From: JAHRAH01 sp051009015
Lineage (GTDB): Bacteria; Pseudomonadota; Gammaproteobacteria; Tethybacterales; Persebacteraceae
DNA: 13,943 nucleotides
Assembly: GCA_051009015.1 (NCBI GenBank)
Contig: JBPCWZ010000071.1
Coordinates: 1 to 13,943, forward strand
Direction: 5' to 3'
In this document: piece by piece, positions 13,767-13,943 of the stretch
How positions within the stretch are numbered: position 1 is the stretch's first letter
Layout of the letters: the number at the start of each line of letters is the position of its first letter
The notes under the pieces: model-generated
What the model saw: the letters and a program-made list of their open reading frames with translations, nothing else
Told to the model about the DNA's origin: nothing
Databases searched by the model: none
Translations under genes and position numbers: made by a program

Positions 13767-13786
13767 ATTCCCGCTTTCGCGGGAAT
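13767..13786. repeat. REP-like palindrome, inverted orientation
   Basis: ATTCCCGC-TTTC-GCGGGAAT, the exact reverse complement of the copies at 1343, 13291 and 13635. It follows the arm of copy B2, so the composite locus is bracketed by palindromes in opposite orientation. Confidence 0.88.
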
Positions 13787-13943
13787 GACGGGTTAATGAA
13801 TGACGAAAGAGTGCGGGGGAATATGTCAAGGCAAAGATATCCGCCCGCTTTTGCGGGAAGTTTTGCGGGATGTCGCTCCTTTCGTCATTCCGGCGTAAGC
13901 CGGAATCTCCCCCCTCGTCATTGCCGCCCATTGCCGTTATTCC
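13787..13943. other. Gene-free right edge with two more hairpins
   Basis: No credible coding region was seen. Two palindromes stand out: CCCGC-TTTT-GCGGG at 13844-13857, and ATTCCGGC-GTAA-GCCGGAAT at 13887-13906. The latter is a variant of the 20-bp palindrome in which stem bases changed in compensating pairs (CCCGC to CCGGC, and GCGGG to GCCGG). The last bases (CTCGTCATTGCCGCCCATTG) look like degenerate half units. Confidence 0.7.

Noticed and set aside
13543..13788. 81-codon plus-strand open frame in the downstream repeat locus
   Set aside because: It consists entirely of repeat arms and palindromes; its two similar halves reflect the duplicated arm, not a protein.

Overview
The window reads as chromosomal DNA of a proteobacterium. 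The evidence is a thyA-folA pair, an E. coli-like PrpB/PrpC/PrpD methylcitrate set, a NhaA antiporter and a ClpA unfoldase, all with the motifs and lengths of the proteobacterial families. GC is moderate (slightly above half by eye). I cannot name the genus. The exported ankyrin-repeat protein and the dense interspersed palindromes would suit a host-associated or uncultured lineage, but that is inference.

Layout, left to right. (1) Positions 1-1198 (+): 3' part of thyA, overlapping folA by ATGA; together they make dTMP and recycle dihydrofolate. (2) 1199-1729: no gene. This holds nine copies of a ~17-bp C-rich tandem repeat, then a ~250-bp element whose two ~85-100-bp arms are inverted copies of each other and are themselves built of hairpins. 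(3) 1730-2950 (+): exported or membrane-anchored ankyrin-repeat protein with its own strong ribosome binding site. (4) 2951-3003: convergent junction with an imperfect hairpin. (5) 10881 down to 3004 (-): one probable operon, prpB-prpC-[MFS/spermidine-synthase-like fusion]-prpD-nhaA. PrpC makes 2-methylcitrate from propionyl-CoA and oxaloacetate, PrpD dehydrates it, and PrpB splits methylisocitrate to pyruvate and succinate. The large membrane fusion protein between prpC and prpD is not part of the classical pathway. (6) 10882-10926: a 45-bp divergent control region in which the -10 boxes for prpB and clpA overlap. (7) 10927-13254 (+): ClpA with a changed Walker B residue in its first ATPase domain and a Lys/Ala-rich tail. 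(8) 13255-13943: no gene. It holds a second complete copy of the inverted-repeat element, a further half copy and many short palindromes.

Most interesting signals: the inverted-repeat element at two sites in the window, the C-rich tandem array (G-rich on the other strand), the membrane fusion protein inside the methylcitrate operon, the FIDD Walker B of ClpA, and the overlapping divergent promoters. No tRNA, rRNA, CRISPR array, transposase or phage gene was seen.
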